Below, in pieces: positions 1 through 13,237 of a stretch of 64,000 bases of DNA (positions are counted from its first letter, which is position 1; each line of letters opens with the position of its first letter). The position numbers and the translations under genes were made by a program. The notes below the pieces were generated by a model, which saw only the letters and a list, made by a program, of their open reading frames with translations, was not told the origin of the DNA and did no database searches. This DNA comes from Furcasterigmium furcatum (lineage: Eukaryota; Ascomycota; Sordariomycetes; Glomerellales; Plectosphaerellaceae), in contig BCIA01000002.1 of NCBI GenBank assembly GCA_001599815.1, forward strand, positions 5,305,626-5,369,625, read 5' to 3'.

Positions 1-3000
1 GGCGGTATGAACCAGAGGTAGGAGGGTAGAATGAGCTGGCATCGCTCTGAGACCTCTGGTGGTAGGCCCGTCGAGGGTCCTGGTACCCAGCAACATTGCT
101 GGATGCCTCAAGATGAGAAGCTGTGGACTGGCTTGGGCGGCGCTGGGGGGTCGGCGCCGGGAGAGGACCGCCTTGACCGGTATGTTGAACGGGGCCGGGT
201 CCATAGGAGTACGCAGACGGGTTGGGCTGACCGTAGTTGTCCTCGTTGAAGTCCTCGCGGATATTGCCCATGCCCCTGGCAGGCTCCCGGAACGCAACCT
301 GCATGCTGCGGAGGTTCAGTGTCGGCGGGCGGGAGGCATCAGAGTGTCTGTCGACGAAGTAACCCGCCTCGTCTGTCCTCACACGCTTGCCGGCGAAGGC
401 ACCCGGGCCTTCACCGAAAGTGTAGGCGCCACCCTGGCTGGAGCGGCGAGCCATGGGTTGGAAGTCCTGGCGGAGCGCGGTGCCCATGGACTGCGATCGC
501 TTGTGACTGGTAGCGCTGCTGCTAGTTTTGCGCTTCATGTGTTGCTTGGGCTTGTCCTCGCTTCCGTCGCTGCTGATGGACGGCAGGATTTCAATGTCGG
601 GGATCTGGGTGAGCTGATTGCCGTGGATTTCCGTCCGAAGCTGCTGGACGATAGTCATGATGGTGTTTGTATCGTAGCCGGAGGCAAATCTCTGTTGGAG
701 CCAGTCTGGGACAGCAGTGCCGTTCATAACGGCATTGTCGATGTCATCGTCGGAATCTTCTTGCTGGAAGGTTCGCTTCTTGTTCTCCTGCTTGACCTCC
801 AGGCGCTTCTGTTCGCGCTTACGGGGTTGCAGAGACCAGCTGGTGACGACGTTGGACTTGCCGGCATTCTTGTTCTCGTCGCTCCAGGTCTGCACACGCT
901 CAATCTGCTGAATGACGAGGTCGATTTGCAGTTTGGCGTACTCATGGCCGTTTCGATAACGGCTGCGCTGGTAGTGCTTGCGGCAGAAATGCACCCAGAC
1001 ATGATTCGGGATCATCCGAGTGCAGAGCTTGTTGCGACCGAAAATATGAGAGATGGCCTTCCGGGGCTGGGATCCCGTGTTGCAGTTCTCAATGTACATG
1101 CACTTGATCTCCGGCTGCGCAACTGGAGCAGAGGCACTGGCCTCGGTTTGTTCGGGCATGTTGTAAACTTGTTGATGCGGGTTGAACGTTGCGGTTTCTG
1201 AGACTGCAGGAAAGGGTTCAAAGTGACCAGGACCTGAGAGTGCTGTGAAATCAGGGGCTGAGGCAGTTCGCTTGTGGGACCGCTGCAGTGTTTGGTCTTG
1301 TGGGAGGTTGAGCAGGCTGATGTTGCTTGTTGTCGAGACGTGATGAGGACTAGAAGTTGGTTAGCTAGGTGGAGAGCCTGGCGCCTTTTTAAAAAGAAGA
1401 AGCGGGTAGGGGAAGTTGCCAAGGGCTGATCAAAGTGAAGCACTTGCGATGATGGGAAACCGTCCGGTGAATCGAGACGAGAAAACCGTCCAGCGAATGG
1501 GATGGGCGGGGTTATTGCGGTGCTAGAGGTGACGGGGTGAAGTTTTGGGACGCTGATTCAACAGCGCTTGGATGTTGTGGGAAAAAGGGGGAGGCCGAAG
1601 AACGGCACCCGATCGTCCAAGGCAAGGGAGAGAATATAATCCGTGATGAGGGCAGAGGCAAAAGAGACCGCGTTACATCAAGCCATCTGGCAAGGCCGAC
1701 ACGAGATGATTTGACGAGCGGTGCAAGGGCTGGGTTGGTATCCGTCCGGTTGAGGAGAACTTCGTGGTCGTTGAGTTGTGATGCAAGAAGACCGGGATGG
1801 TTTAGTTCAACCGATAAACCTCAGTTAAGACGGCCGTGGAGTGTGGTGTGCATGGCAATGCTCCGACTTGCTGAATCGATGACTTCTGTGCATCAAAGGT
1901 CTTGTTGCCACTCTGAATGGTTTATCTCTGTGAATCGATGGCGTTTGAAAAGTTGGAACGGCAGTGTGGGACACTTCATTGCCCGTCTTGAAAATTGAGA
2001 GCAGGACAAGACGATCCAGTGCCGTCCGTCAATGATCGAGTATAGGATTCGATGATTCGAGGTTATCCGTTCAGGTACGAGAGCACATTGAGATGCTCAG
2101 ATGGGGCGTTGCATCGCATCCAACTCCCCCGTTCAGGGGTAACTAGCCCCTGAGTGACGAGTCGTCACAGAAGTTGCAACTCTGCCATCATCACAAAGAG
2201 AGCTGGCATTTTCGACTTCCCAAAAAAACGCCATTCAGAGTCTCTTGGCCACGCACTTGCGCAGTACGGGTACAAGGGGAAGGTGATATGAGCCGGGGAG
2301 AGAGAAACAGTCTCAAACTTACCTCATGGCGTCCGTCGGGCTGGATCGGTTGCTGCCGGCCCCTCGGGTGATGAGAATAGCATCAGAAGGACTGTGAGGC
2401 CGAGCGGGATCTCTCGCAGCATCTTCGCCAGTCGGAGATGCCAGCAGAGGAGGAGGAATCGCCGTTCGTGGAGACAACGGCTGGCCGTCCACAGAGCTAA
2501 GCTGTTGGTGCTCCGCGAGCTTAGTCTCGAACGAGGGCATATCATTCAGCATGGCCGTGAAGGGCTGATGGCCGCTGACCGTGGACATGGACGATATCCG
2601 AGAGTGACATCCTGATTGCAGCGTCGAAGATGCATACGACGACAAGCTGCTGTGGCTGTCCGAAAACTTGTGCTTGGGCGACCGAGGAGCGCCCATGGCA
2701 CCCTGAACACCTTCATCGCGGGAGTATCTTGGTCTATTCGAAAGTTAGCGCCACAATGGACTTCCCAATCTGATTGCAACGTCGGAGGATGCAGTCCAGG
2801 ATCCCAATCACCGGGGCGCACATAAAATCTCCGAGACACGGCCCCACTTCGGGGCTCCTTCCGGGAGCTGCGCAGGCCCCTACTGAAGACTCCAAGACCG
2901 CTCCTCCTGACGGCATACCGCCTGGATTCTGAACTCACCGCCCAGGATGCGTGCTAGTCATGGGTGTGGCGTTGTTTGAGGTTGTCATATCGAAGCAGGT

Positions 3001-3348
3001 TGAGCTCAGAGAGCTCGCTCTCGAATGGGAGGTATCTGACGGGAAATCGTAGGAACTCCCAGACGTCGAGCGATCGAAGGGGGAGTCGCGGTGTAACATG
3101 GGGTTGGACGAATTCATGGGGAGCTTGTTCGTGTCGAGTGTCAGTGGGAGTGAATAGCCCCCGGCGTCCCAAGGCATGCGGCGTCGGGCGGTACTGAGGC
3201 TGCGCGCTCTTGATGCCGTTGACAGCGTCGATGACGGAACAGTCGAGCCGCTGGCCTCTGAGGGCGTAGGTGTCGATTCGAAAATATTCCGGTGCAGGTC
3301 GTCGTGGTGTTGTGCCGCTTTGAGATTGAGCAGAGACGTCACGTCCAT
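1..3348 (-). CDS. ORP1-like conserved fungal protein, 3' end cut by window edge
   Basis: I model three exons: 3348-2939, 2733-2323 and 1349-1 (open past the left edge). Both junctions have GT..AG borders, CTAAC branch points (before 2734 and 1350) and matching phase (2+1 in each case). The protein starts MDVTSLLNLKAAQHH. A long Ser/Thr/Pro-rich low-complexity part follows, then a compact basic block coded at about 1115-930 with spaced Cys/His (KCMYIENCNTGS, LCTR, HFCRKHYQRSRYR), then an acidic stretch (EDSDDDIDN) and a Ser/Arg-rich tail. The Cys/His block could bind metal or nucleic acid, but that is inference. It resembles fungal proteins annotated as ORP1-like; I know of no firm biochemical role. 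Intron 2 is 973 nt, unusually long here. The frame has no stop up to the edge. Existence is well supported; the name is tentative. Confidence 0.75.
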
Positions 3349-6300
3349 TGCTCAGTGAAAGGGGCCGAGTACAACGTGTGCCAAGGTCCAGATTCTTCGG
3401 TAGACAGACCTTGTCTAATGGTGAGTCGATCAAGTTCCTTTAGACTGTGTAAAAACTGGTCATATGGATCCAATCTTTGCCTTCACAAGGTAGTAGACGT
3501 GGTCGGGGCTCCAGATGGGATGTTCTTGTCAGTTGCAGAGTCGGTTCCCGAAGCGAGCAGATGTCCGGATGCTTGATCTGACAATTTCATATGGCGTAAT
3601 TCGGGTACTGTTCCTGATTCCTGTGTAGGGTTGAAGCTTGTTTTCGCGTATGAAGGCGAGATCGAGAAGTGAATGCCAGGCAGCCTCGAAGGGAGGAGGG
3701 TTGATGATGGTGACTGTTGCTCAAGCGTTGGAGGAGTTCAGAAGGTGCGAATGTAGCGTTGAGGCGTCGGGGTGTCCGGAAAGAGATGAGATGCCGTGAG
3801 GAATAGGAGCCAGGGTTGAGGGAGAACAGCAGACAGGTCGAGTGATTAAGATCTGTAGTCCGATAGTCGAGGTCGGCTGTTTGGTATCGCACAGACGACC
3901 CAAAAAGCGGGTTGAAACAGTCGAAACGTCAGTGAGCCCGCCAGCGGTGTTGCTCTAGAAAGAAGCAGAGGGCCCGCTCTGTCTGGCTCGAGCGACAGAT
4001 AGCGTGTGCTATTTGCGGCAGCCGGATCAGCGACGAACCGAGGGAAGAAGAAACAGAAGAAACGAAGTCCTGTCATCCGCTCTCGAGACCCCAGGCTTTG
4101 ACCGAGTCTCGTTGGTGGAGAACGTCGCAGTGATGGCGTTCTTGTTCGAAGATTGGCCGAAAGAGCTAATAGAAGGCGGCCTAAGCACTCCAGTGCCAGT
4201 CACAGCACGCACCGGTGCGGTGCGTATGGGTTCAGGTGGTGAGCAATGTCCTGCAGCACATGTTGTTGGGAGGACGGGCCCTCATAGACGACCAAGCGGT
4301 GGCAGACGGTGATTCCCAGGCACCACCCTCGAGCTCGGGTGAAGGGTAGTATGAAGGTCCTTGGAGAAACAATCCGGAAAACAGTTGACCGCGGTCAAGC
4401 TCGCGTGCTCTTCGAGAAGGCAAGGAACGAACATAAGATGACCGGTCAGAAACAGACGGGCCTGAACCGGAGAGGGAATAAAAGCAAGAACAAGGCTGTG
4501 CTGAGGACGCATGAAGGAAAGATCGAATTGAAGACGCTACTTGTTTGGAGTTTGGGAAGGGAGGGTGTCGAACATGGTAGGGTGCAAGGACTTGGGAGGG
4601 ACGGCGGTGGTCGAGGACGGGCTCGGTCCCCAAGCTCCATCCAACATGGACCGTCCATCCCTCCCGGCAAGCTGGGCTAGTTGTTAGTTATCCAAGTTGG
4701 CCCGACCGGAGCCAAAGCCAATGTTACCGGCATGGAAGAGCGCGGGCGGCGGGAGGAGGCTCCCAGCGGGAGCCAGCAGCAGCATCACATCGCAGCCCAC
4801 GCCGCAGGTCAGCCCAGAGCCCCCCGATCAAGGTTTCCACTTGCGGCATCGCGAGGGGGTTTCCAGGGCACCATGCCATGCGCTGCAGGGGTGTCGTTGA
4901 TGTTTAGCCTTCCCCACAGACCGAACTGTTTGGGCTCGGCCAGACAAAAAGCCCCCGAAGGGCCCGCCCTCCTAGAAGGGGGACCCCGAGGCTTGAGGCA
5001 GACAGGGACCGGGGTCCCATGAGATCTGACGAGGAGGTGCGACGAGGAGAAGGGTGTGTGCTGAGGCGACTCCGCTAGGCCCTGGGCGAGAAGCATGCGG
5101 TGCGTGCCCCCGGGGCGCGCTTGTGATTGCCGGTCGCCTTAAGGCTTGCGTCAGGTTGGACCGTCGCAGATCATGGCGCGAGATAGTCGTCTGAACCACG
5201 ATCTCCGCAGGGGAAGTACCCGAGCAGGGCTTAGGTTTTCGAGTGCTGCGACCTCTTGTCAGGCCACGGGGGCTATCTGCAAGCCTCATTTTTCATGCCG
5301 TCCCTTGAGGCATGACAACGGCTGCGCCTTGAAGGGTTGGACTGTATAACTGCACAATCTTCTGCATGAGGATCAATCAGTCGTGGCCCTGGGGGGTGGT
5401 TGCGTCGATCTATTGGGCGGGACTCGGAATGCGGCACCAAACAGACCAATTCCCAGGGTTGCGGACAGACGAGCAAGGAGTCGGCTACTGTTGCCCGAAA
5501 TCGTCTTGGCCGTGCATCAGTTGGAGTAAAAGGTTTCGATTCGCTTTTAGCAGCATAGCCTCCTCAGAGTCGCGTCGGCTTCAGACCCAGAGCGTGTCGC
5601 ATTGCTATAGCAGATTCCAATCAGATAATGCCTTGCGAATGTGCCGGGCGCCGGAGGCAAGCGCCAGATGGCAGCGGCATGCCTCTGCATGAGCGGATGC
5701 TGTTGATGGCTGGCGTCCTGTCACCCCAACCATGGTATGCACTGATCTGTCACGCACAACGGTTTACCCCACGTGTGCATGAAGAATGTCGGGAAAGTAA
5801 GACAACTGAACGCAGCACGAAGCTCTGCGTAGAGGCAGGGCAAGGGTGTCAACATGTCAATATCGCTCGCCGTCTCTCTCCCTGCAACCAATGCTGAAAC
5901 GAGTTCGGAGCTCCAGTACACGCGTCCCGGAAAACCGCGCATTGCCCTGCCGTCGCTGAGCATCGTAGGCCGCAAGGTAGACAAAGCGATGCCCCGGGAT
6001 GGGAATCGTTTGCAAGTATACAAGTGGTCCAGTGGACCCGTTGCAAATAGATTGCCGACGTCCTCACCTGCTGAAATCTACTTGTATGTACAAGTGTGGT
6101 CCCCAATCCTTGTGATTGAGAATCCTTGCTGTCGATGATGCCAGGCGAGTTGACTCTGGACTGTTCTTTCTTGCAGGGTGTTTGGATACGTTTCTCTCCT
6201 GCCATGTATGATCATCATGTGATGAATGTCGGCTCCTTGGTGGCGCAAGAGTGCAGCCGGCGTGGTCGACTCGTCAATGCGATGCGCGCTACTCCGGACG

Positions 6301-9300
6301 TTGCCGGTAACCTCCGAGGCTGATGATGCCTCGATCTTCCTCCATATCGCCATGGCAACTTCATCTCTAACTAATCTTGCCATGTCGGGCGCGAGCTGGA
6401 TGTAAGCCGCCTTGGTGCGAGTGTGAAGTGACGGAGGATCTCGAGGCGTCTGGACTTGGACGGACATAACCTTCGTCCAATGTCGGGCGCGCCGAAGAGC
6501 TACCAAGCTAGACGTCCAAAGTCTCTGACAAGTTGGAGTCGGGAGCTGCGTGGGATCTCGAGCTCCAACGGGCTCCCTGCAAGGGTCGGAGCCGAGGGGT
6601 CAGCGACAGGTATCGTCAGTATTCGCCACAAGATGTCGAATTGCGATTGGCTCCCGGGAGCTTCCGCTTCAGGTTTCATGGATGGATGCTGGGGTGCAGC
6701 AGGATGTACGTGGTAGAAGTGCTGCGCTGCAGAAGTGCCATGCCCTTGCATACAGGGTACTCGAGGTGCAAGCAGGTACCTCTGTATGTACTTGATGTTT
6801 CCTAGTAGAGGGTGATGATTTGAGTTAGACGAAGAGCCCCCCGGCTGCCCGGAGGGATGACCAAACTCGATCGCGGAGGCAGCTGGTCGTGGTCGCGCAC
6901 CCCGGAAGACGAGGGTCAGATCCAAACCCCCCTCCACCCGATCATCGCCATCCCAAGGTAGGATCCCGTCCACGGCCAAGTAGGCGGAGGGCGGCTCCAC
7001 CCGGGGGGCTTGAGTCGCGCCATGGGATCTCTTTGTGGTCGAAAGACGACAGACCAAGCTACGGCTTGCCGTCCAGTGTCACGGGACCGACAGACGGGAT
7101 AACAAAGGAGTGACAACCGTGGATCTGGCCACGTTCGTTCAGGCAGGTACGGCGTTGTGGCGTTTGGTCGAGAAATGGTAGAGAGAGGCCGAAACAGGCG
7201 CAACAGGCTCAACAGCCGACTGTGCATGTCGAGCTGCTGAGCTGCTGCATCTGGACCGATGCAGAGAACGAGGCTTGGCTCAGGTAGGACAAGTCCCAAG
7301 GTCCTAGGTATGGCCAGACTGCAGCTAAGGGGTCCTTGGGCCCTTGGGGGGTCCCTCTGAGGCTCGAAGGGGTGTCCAAGAAGCCGGTATGTTTCAGCTG
7401 AAGTCGGGGCGTGTGACCTGGCGCTAACTTGTGGAACATTCATGCGTTTGACCCGTCAAAGCTGTCAAAAGATGTCGGGGGAGGCCCCTGGAAAGAGCGG
7501 GACCGAGACATCCCGATGCCCTGCCATCGAGGATGTGAGCTGCGGTGATGATGCTGAGAGGAAGAGGAGGAGGTGATGGCGGAAAACAACGAACGCATCC
7601 ATCAGCTCAGGTGGGACGGAAGACCTGCCCGGGCGGGCAGGGAAGGGAGCTGGGGAGCTCCTGCCGTGGGCGCGTTTGATGTGAAACGACGCCCCTGCTC
7701 TCACCTCACTGCCCGGGCAGTCCCCACGGCTCCTTCCTGACAAACACAGAGCCCCCGAGGCACGAGTGTCCCCCAGATGGAACCGCCTGATCGGAAGAGT
7801 CGTGGCTTCCAATTGGCCAATGGCACCCATCAGATGTACATTCTGCCCCCTGTCGAACGGTATCGTTTCCAACAGCTGTATCAATGCATGCCAGCTCCAG
7901 CAACACTGGACATGACAGCAGGACGTTCTCGCGCCGAGTCGATGCGCCGGCCATACTCATCAGCCCTGACTGGACTCAATCGATCAGCACCGAGTTAACG
8001 TTAAAGAAGCGGTCAGCTGCCGTTTAGAGGACAGGTTCCAGCCCACGACCGGCCGCCGTCTAATACATCATCGGTTCTCGAAGCCACGCCGGACTGCTGC
8101 AGCAAGCCCCCCCTAAACGGGCTGTCCGTCGACGACAGCGTGCGCCGTCGCACCCATGGCGGGCTGTGGGGGTTGGTCCCGTCGCGCGCGAGAGGTCCAG
8201 CCTCAATCCCACCATCCGGGCTTGAACGAAGCCTACTGGACCTGCACCCTCCTTGCCTCCTCCAACGTCCTGCCCGATACAGCACCTCCATGGGCGCCCT
8301 GTCCGACCCGGGCTCCTCAGCATTGCCCAGACTTTCCCAGGCACAGTTGGCACGCATGCAGATGCGGGAGGGATGCAACCTAGTTTCGAGCCACCATATG
8401 CGAGACGAGACGGCTCTCAAGCGAGCACAAGACGAACCTCTGACAAGACCTTGTTCGACCGGGTTCCGGAAAGCATCCCTGCGCTGATCGCCCCCCCCCT
8501 GGCCGCCAGCCCCCGTCTGGAAGCCTTCTCCTCGCGTTCATCCCACAGGAACAAGGAGTTGATCCCTTCCCCTCTGTGGCTCCTGCAGCTCAACGTCTCA
8601 TCCCGTCTGCTTCCTCGCATCTGCCCTGGTCGCTCAATGGGCACGATAATGCCGTCTCCTGGGGCGCCGACGGGGAATCGCTTTGCTGGCTACCGATCTT
8701 ATTGTACCACCCCCTTGGTTATATCCAGCTTGCCGGCCGGCCAGACTCTCAGTCATCCCTGGGTGATGATGACAAAGGCCGCCCTCTTCTTGATCGACCC
8801 TCGCCCTCGTGAAATGGGGACCGTCCGACCCTACGCCCCTCCTCACTTTAGTAAGGTCGAGCCTTGCCGTCGTCTCAAGACTGATTCATCGTGTTAGCGT
8901 CGCACCAGAAACTCTCATTCTGGACAGCCTGGGCACACGCCCTGCCTAGTTGGGCCTGGAACGGTGCTGCACCGCCAGCCGGCCGGGCGACTCGTCGAGC
9001 ACCACCACGCCCGGTCGTCAACCATGTTCGGTGAAACCCCTGCGCTCATCGTCACGTCTGCCCGGTCGAGGACTTGGCGTGTCAAAGCGCCGCCGTGCTG
9101 CAAGTTTGACTTTGTGGGCCTTGTCCGGACTTCCGCGCGGTCTTGGACGGGGGATACTCCAGAGGGACCATATTGGCTGCAACGCTGTCGGCGCCTCCGA
9201 TTTCGACGAACCTCGCCCCAAAGCGCCATGACGACAATCTGGTCGATCTCTCGCGGGCCGTTGGGCAGATACATCAGAATAATCTCCGTGATCCGAGTTT

Positions 9301-10722
9301 ACCTGAGCGTCCGCGCGCGGGTGCGCCCCAGCGCAATCTGGTAAACCAAACTAATCTTTTGGGTTTTCGTCGTGGGATTCATCAGCGGTCAGACCTTGGC
9401 CGAACTACCATCCATCGTCACCTGAATCGCCGGAGCGTGGCGGGTTTGTTGTGGTCTGTTTTCCCTATGCAACTGCCGATGTCGTATCGCGTCACGGGCC
9501 TCTCTCCCAACCTCTCTGCCTCTGCCGAAATGGCACGATCATCTCACCAGAAACGGGCGAAAGCGGGTAGGGATCCAATGTTTCGGTGGACATTCGAACC
9601 GTTCTGTTGAGGCCCAGCGTAGCTTCAAGGACCTACATCCCTGGACGTGAGGTTGCAGCTCGTCCTAGCCGACTGTGCTGCATACGACGTAGACTGGCAC
9701 CAATGGGAACTTCCCCAATGCCCTCGCGGGCACTGGTCATCTTCCTCGGAGGCGGGAGATGCGATAGTTCTCTGCGATATAGACCTCGCTTAAGAGTGGC
9801 AGGCAGTCTTGTGACCGAAGCGATGATGCAGAGAAGTCCAACCGCATGCTCGTTCGTGACTGACCGCATGCTCCTCCCACAGCCCAGTTCCACCACCTCG
9901 TCGAGTGCCGTCCTGTTTTCCCCATTCCGGCTGGCAGGATATTTTCCGACGTGGTCAGGGGAGCAAACAGACTCACCGTCCATCTCATGCAATCAACCGC
10001 CGTCCTCCGTCGCCCGCCATGCGTGCCTGTCGTGCAACCCAGCCTCGCGGCCACGTCACCTGATGCTCCCTCCGTATCCGGGAGCCGAGTCGGGGCAGGC
10101 AACAGGGGTGATTCCTCAGGATTTGAACGAGGTGATAACGTGGGAGGGCGCTATCGGGTGGCTCCGCGTCCGGGCATGGGAAGTACGTGATCGATAGAGG
10201 AGATGCGAGCACCCGTGTTGAGATGAAGTGGGAGGTCATGCCGGAGAATTTCGGCGGCAGGCGGCCGCGTGGGAGGCGTGATGTGTGTTGGGATGATGTT
10301 GTGCCCGTGATGGGGCGGACGAGGAGCGATAATGCACGGAGTGATGCCGTTGAAGGCAGACCGGATGATTCACCCCTCTTCCGTCGGCCTTGGGCTTGAC
10401 AGCCGAGAACCACATAGTACTTGCGTTAGATTCTAGGGTTGAGTCACGTAAGAAACACCACGGCAAGAGGTCTGAAATCGACGTCCTCCTTCTTTTGTGC
10501 TTTTCGTACCTAGCCTTCCCGTCATGACTATCGTAGCTATTCGGATGCCCAATCCAGGGCTCCCGTCCCCTGAATGTATGTCTCTCATCACTTGGCTCCG
10601 ACTCGATACCACTCCAAGCTCTAGTCTCGTATGAATCTAGCTGAGTTGTCTGGTCTCTCGTCAAGGCCCGCTCTCTGAAGCCGTTGCATCGCTGTCGCTA
10701 TGCATCAACACTCGCTCAACGC
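3349..10722. other. 7.4-kb gene-poor stretch
   Basis: Open frames on both strands here are short, Ser/Pro/Arg-rich and unlike any family I recognise, and no chain of in-phase exons could be built. Base composition is like that of the rest of the window, so it is not an AT-rich, RIP-degraded repeat island. The part next to 3349 is expected to hold the promoter and leader of the ORP1-like gene. The far end should hold the 3' flank of the seryl-tRNA synthetase gene. Non-coding transcripts cannot be excluded. Confidence 0.5.
6080..6095. repeat. Short inverted repeat ACTTGTA-TG-TACAAGT
   Basis: Perfect 7-bp arms are separated by 2 bp. A closely related perfect palindrome lies at 43154-43167 in another gene-free region. 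It could be a dyad protein-binding site or chance; no function is assigned. Confidence 0.5.
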
Positions 10723-12663
10723 TCATTTCTTCTTCTGGCCGGCAACAACCGTGATCTCCTTCGGCAGCTCCCTGATGAAGGGGAAGGACTCTGGCTGGCC
10801 GGGAATGTACTTCCTCAGGACTTCAGGGACGATGAGACCCTCTTCAGTCTGGTAGTTCTCGAAGATGCAGCACAGGGTGCGCTCGGTAGCGGTAAGAGTC
10901 TACAAGCAGCGTGAGCGGGGGGCATCTGGGATATCAAAAATGGAGACTTACAGCGTTGAGGGCATGGACGTATTCCTTGCGACCGCTGCCGGGGGCCTTC
11001 AATGATGTGTTAATGATACCCTGCTGGCCAAATTGTTGACATACTACGTACCTCCTTGGCCTTCTTTGCGCCGTGACGGATCTCGAGCTCACGGGTTTGG
11101 TAGTCCGTGCCTGATATTTGTTAATGTCGAGCCTCAAACTAGTGGCATGGAGTTGCTTACAGTTGGAGCAGGACACGAGTTCCTTATACTCCTGCTGGAA
11201 GGGGAACCAGGCCTCAAGATCGTGCTTCTTGGAAGCAGCGTCGTTGCTGGGCACACCGTCAGTGTTTGTATCAAGTTTATTAGCTGACAGGGGCGACTTA
11301 CAGAGCACCAGAGACGATGGCAACGACACTTGGGAGGCATTAGACAGCTGCAGACAAAACCTTTTGCTCACAATACTTACCGGTAGGGAAGACCCAGAGA
11401 CTTGTCTGGTGTTTGTTAGCTCCTGGCATTCGGTCTTTTTCTTAATCATGTCAGAAACTTACAGAATTCCTCGCTGTTCGAGATCATCTTCTCGAACTCG
11501 TTCCAAGACTCGTCGGGCTTGCAGAACACGAACTGCTCGACCTTCTCAAACCTATCATTGGAATAAGCAGATATTCTCAGTGCAGGGGTCACGCGAGACG
11601 TACTGGTGAATGCGGAACAGGCCCCAGGCCTCCTTGCCGTGCTCTGCAGTAACATATCAGCATTGTCTGATTACCTCACAGACTATCATAAGGATATGAG
11701 GAGTCACTCACTGCCTGCCTCCTTTCTGAAGTTGGTGGAGTAACCGGCGTATCTGATGGGGAGCTCGCCTGGCTGGAGCCACTCCTCGGAGTGCAGGGCG
11801 GAGAGGGGTTGTTCGCTCTGAGAGACGTTAGACTTTTTGCCAGGTGCTAGGGCCCGGCCGTACATACAGTGGCAATCAGGTACTTGTCCTCGCCATCGCC
11901 GGAAACCTTGTAGAGTTCCTCATCGAAGTCGGAAAGCTGTGCGGTCTTGGCCATCTGGCTGCGGTTCTGCAGGGCCTGTCAGTATACATTGACTAGAACA
12001 AGGCACTAGTCTAAAGACTCCGGAAGCCTTTGCCCGTGGACATACCATGAGGAAAGGGGGCTGGTTGGGGGTATAGCCCTTGTTGTGTAGGTACTCGAGG
12101 CCATAGTTGATCAGGGCCTGGTTCAGGAAGACACCGGGGCCGGTAAGGCAGTAGCCCCTGTGTCCGACGAGCTTGACAGCCCTCTCGCCATCGTAGGCGC
12201 CCAGCATATGAGCGATCTGGTGGTGGCTGAGCGTCTTCTCCGTCTTCTCCTTCAGGCCGGCTTCGGGCTTCCACTCGCCCACCAGCTTGTTGTTGTCCTC
12301 GTTGTCGGAGACGGGCACCGAGTCGTGGACGTAGTTGCCGACAGACTTGGTCTTGGCATTGAGAATGACGAGCTTCTCGGCCGCGGAGTCTTCCAGCTCC
12401 TTCTTCTTCTTGGTCAGGTCATCCTTCGTCTTGAGAAGGTCGTCTGCGTTTTCTTTGGCCTTCTTCTTGGCGCCAATCTCCCGCTGCGTCGCGTTGATCT
12501 CGCTGCCGACCTGGGTGGCGGCGTACTGGGTGCGGCGGTGGTCCTCCCAGAGGGCAATGACCTCGTCGACAATCTCGACAGGGGCGTGACGGCGGCGCTG
12601 GGACTCGCGGATCTTCTCGGGGTCACCGCCGCGCTCGGTGATGAAGTCTTGAACGTCGAGCAT
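10723..12663 (-). CDS. SES1: Seryl-tRNA synthetase, cytosolic
   Basis: Charges tRNA-Ser with serine in the cytosol (class II synthetase). Eleven exons join in phase to 456 aa, close to yeast Ses1: 12663-12046, 11966-11868, 11817-11712, 11643-11604, 11551-11463, 11405-11381, 11327-11301, 11246-11161, 11110-11052, 10996-10952 and 10899-10723. The N-terminal part (about residues 1-110) is the Lys/Glu-rich coiled-coil arm that contacts the tRNA. The catalytic core shows TGPGVFLNQALINYGL, IATSEQPLSALH, the motif 2 region (NFRKEAG..GLFRIHQFEK) and the motif 3 region (ALNATLTATERTLC). The start at 12663 (MLDVQDF) fits the family better than the ATG 9 nt upstream. The C-terminus ends in a basic AGQKKK. 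All ten introns lie in the last two-thirds of the gene, and two exons are only 25 and 27 nt. Confidence 0.96.
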
Positions 12664-13237
12664 TGTGGGCAAACAGGGGGGCAGCTGTGTCGTAGTCGGA
12701 GGGTGTCGGGATGGGTCTGAGGGTCGTTGATCGGCTACTTTGGATCAACGGAAAAGATCTCGATCGAAGGGACTGAAGTGTTTTTGGTGTTTTCAGTCGG
12801 CGGCGGGGTGACTCAGGTAAATTCGTGGTGGGGTCGAGTTGTTTGGCGGGGGAGGGGTCGTGCATGACCGAAAGGTACGTACCTCTCTAGGGACGGTACT
12901 TGGGTTCCTTCAGGCACTGGATGTCAGGCTCTTGACGGAAATGTCTACCACCTTGTTACTCACGACGCAGAGAACCCGGACAACGCGCGAGAATTGCTAC
13001 CTGTGGTTTGCCTTTTGAGAGCCCCAAATCGAAAAGAATGGCTTCCAGAGAATGAAGCATTGCTAACCGGCCCCCGAGTCCCCATATCCGTTTCCCTCCG
13101 CCGACCCTCGAGACTATTCGTACAACATCATCCCTCATGATGCCTGGCCTATTGGCTAAATAGACCTGCTGACCCGATGACCCCGATCCTGAAGCCAGAG
13201 AACGCCGACCTGCCCTTGATACATGGCCAAGATTGAT
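12664..13237. promoter_or_regulatory. Intergenic: SES1 upstream region and 3' flank of the NASP gene
   Basis: 573 bp between two minus-strand genes. The part next to 12663 must hold the SES1 promoter and leader. No coding exon or clear motif was recognised. Confidence 0.5.

Noticed and set aside
59..1201. 380-codon open frame on the + strand
   Set aside because: It is antisense to the ORP1-like exon 3, whose minus frame gives conserved sequence (KCMYIENCNTGS, HFCRKHYQRSRYR).
8253..8897. 214-codon open frame on the + strand
   Set aside because: Proline- and serine-rich translation without a recognisable fold; overlaps equally long frames on other strands.
9586..10197. 203-codon open frame on the + strand
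   Set aside because: No conserved motif and no plausible exon partners.
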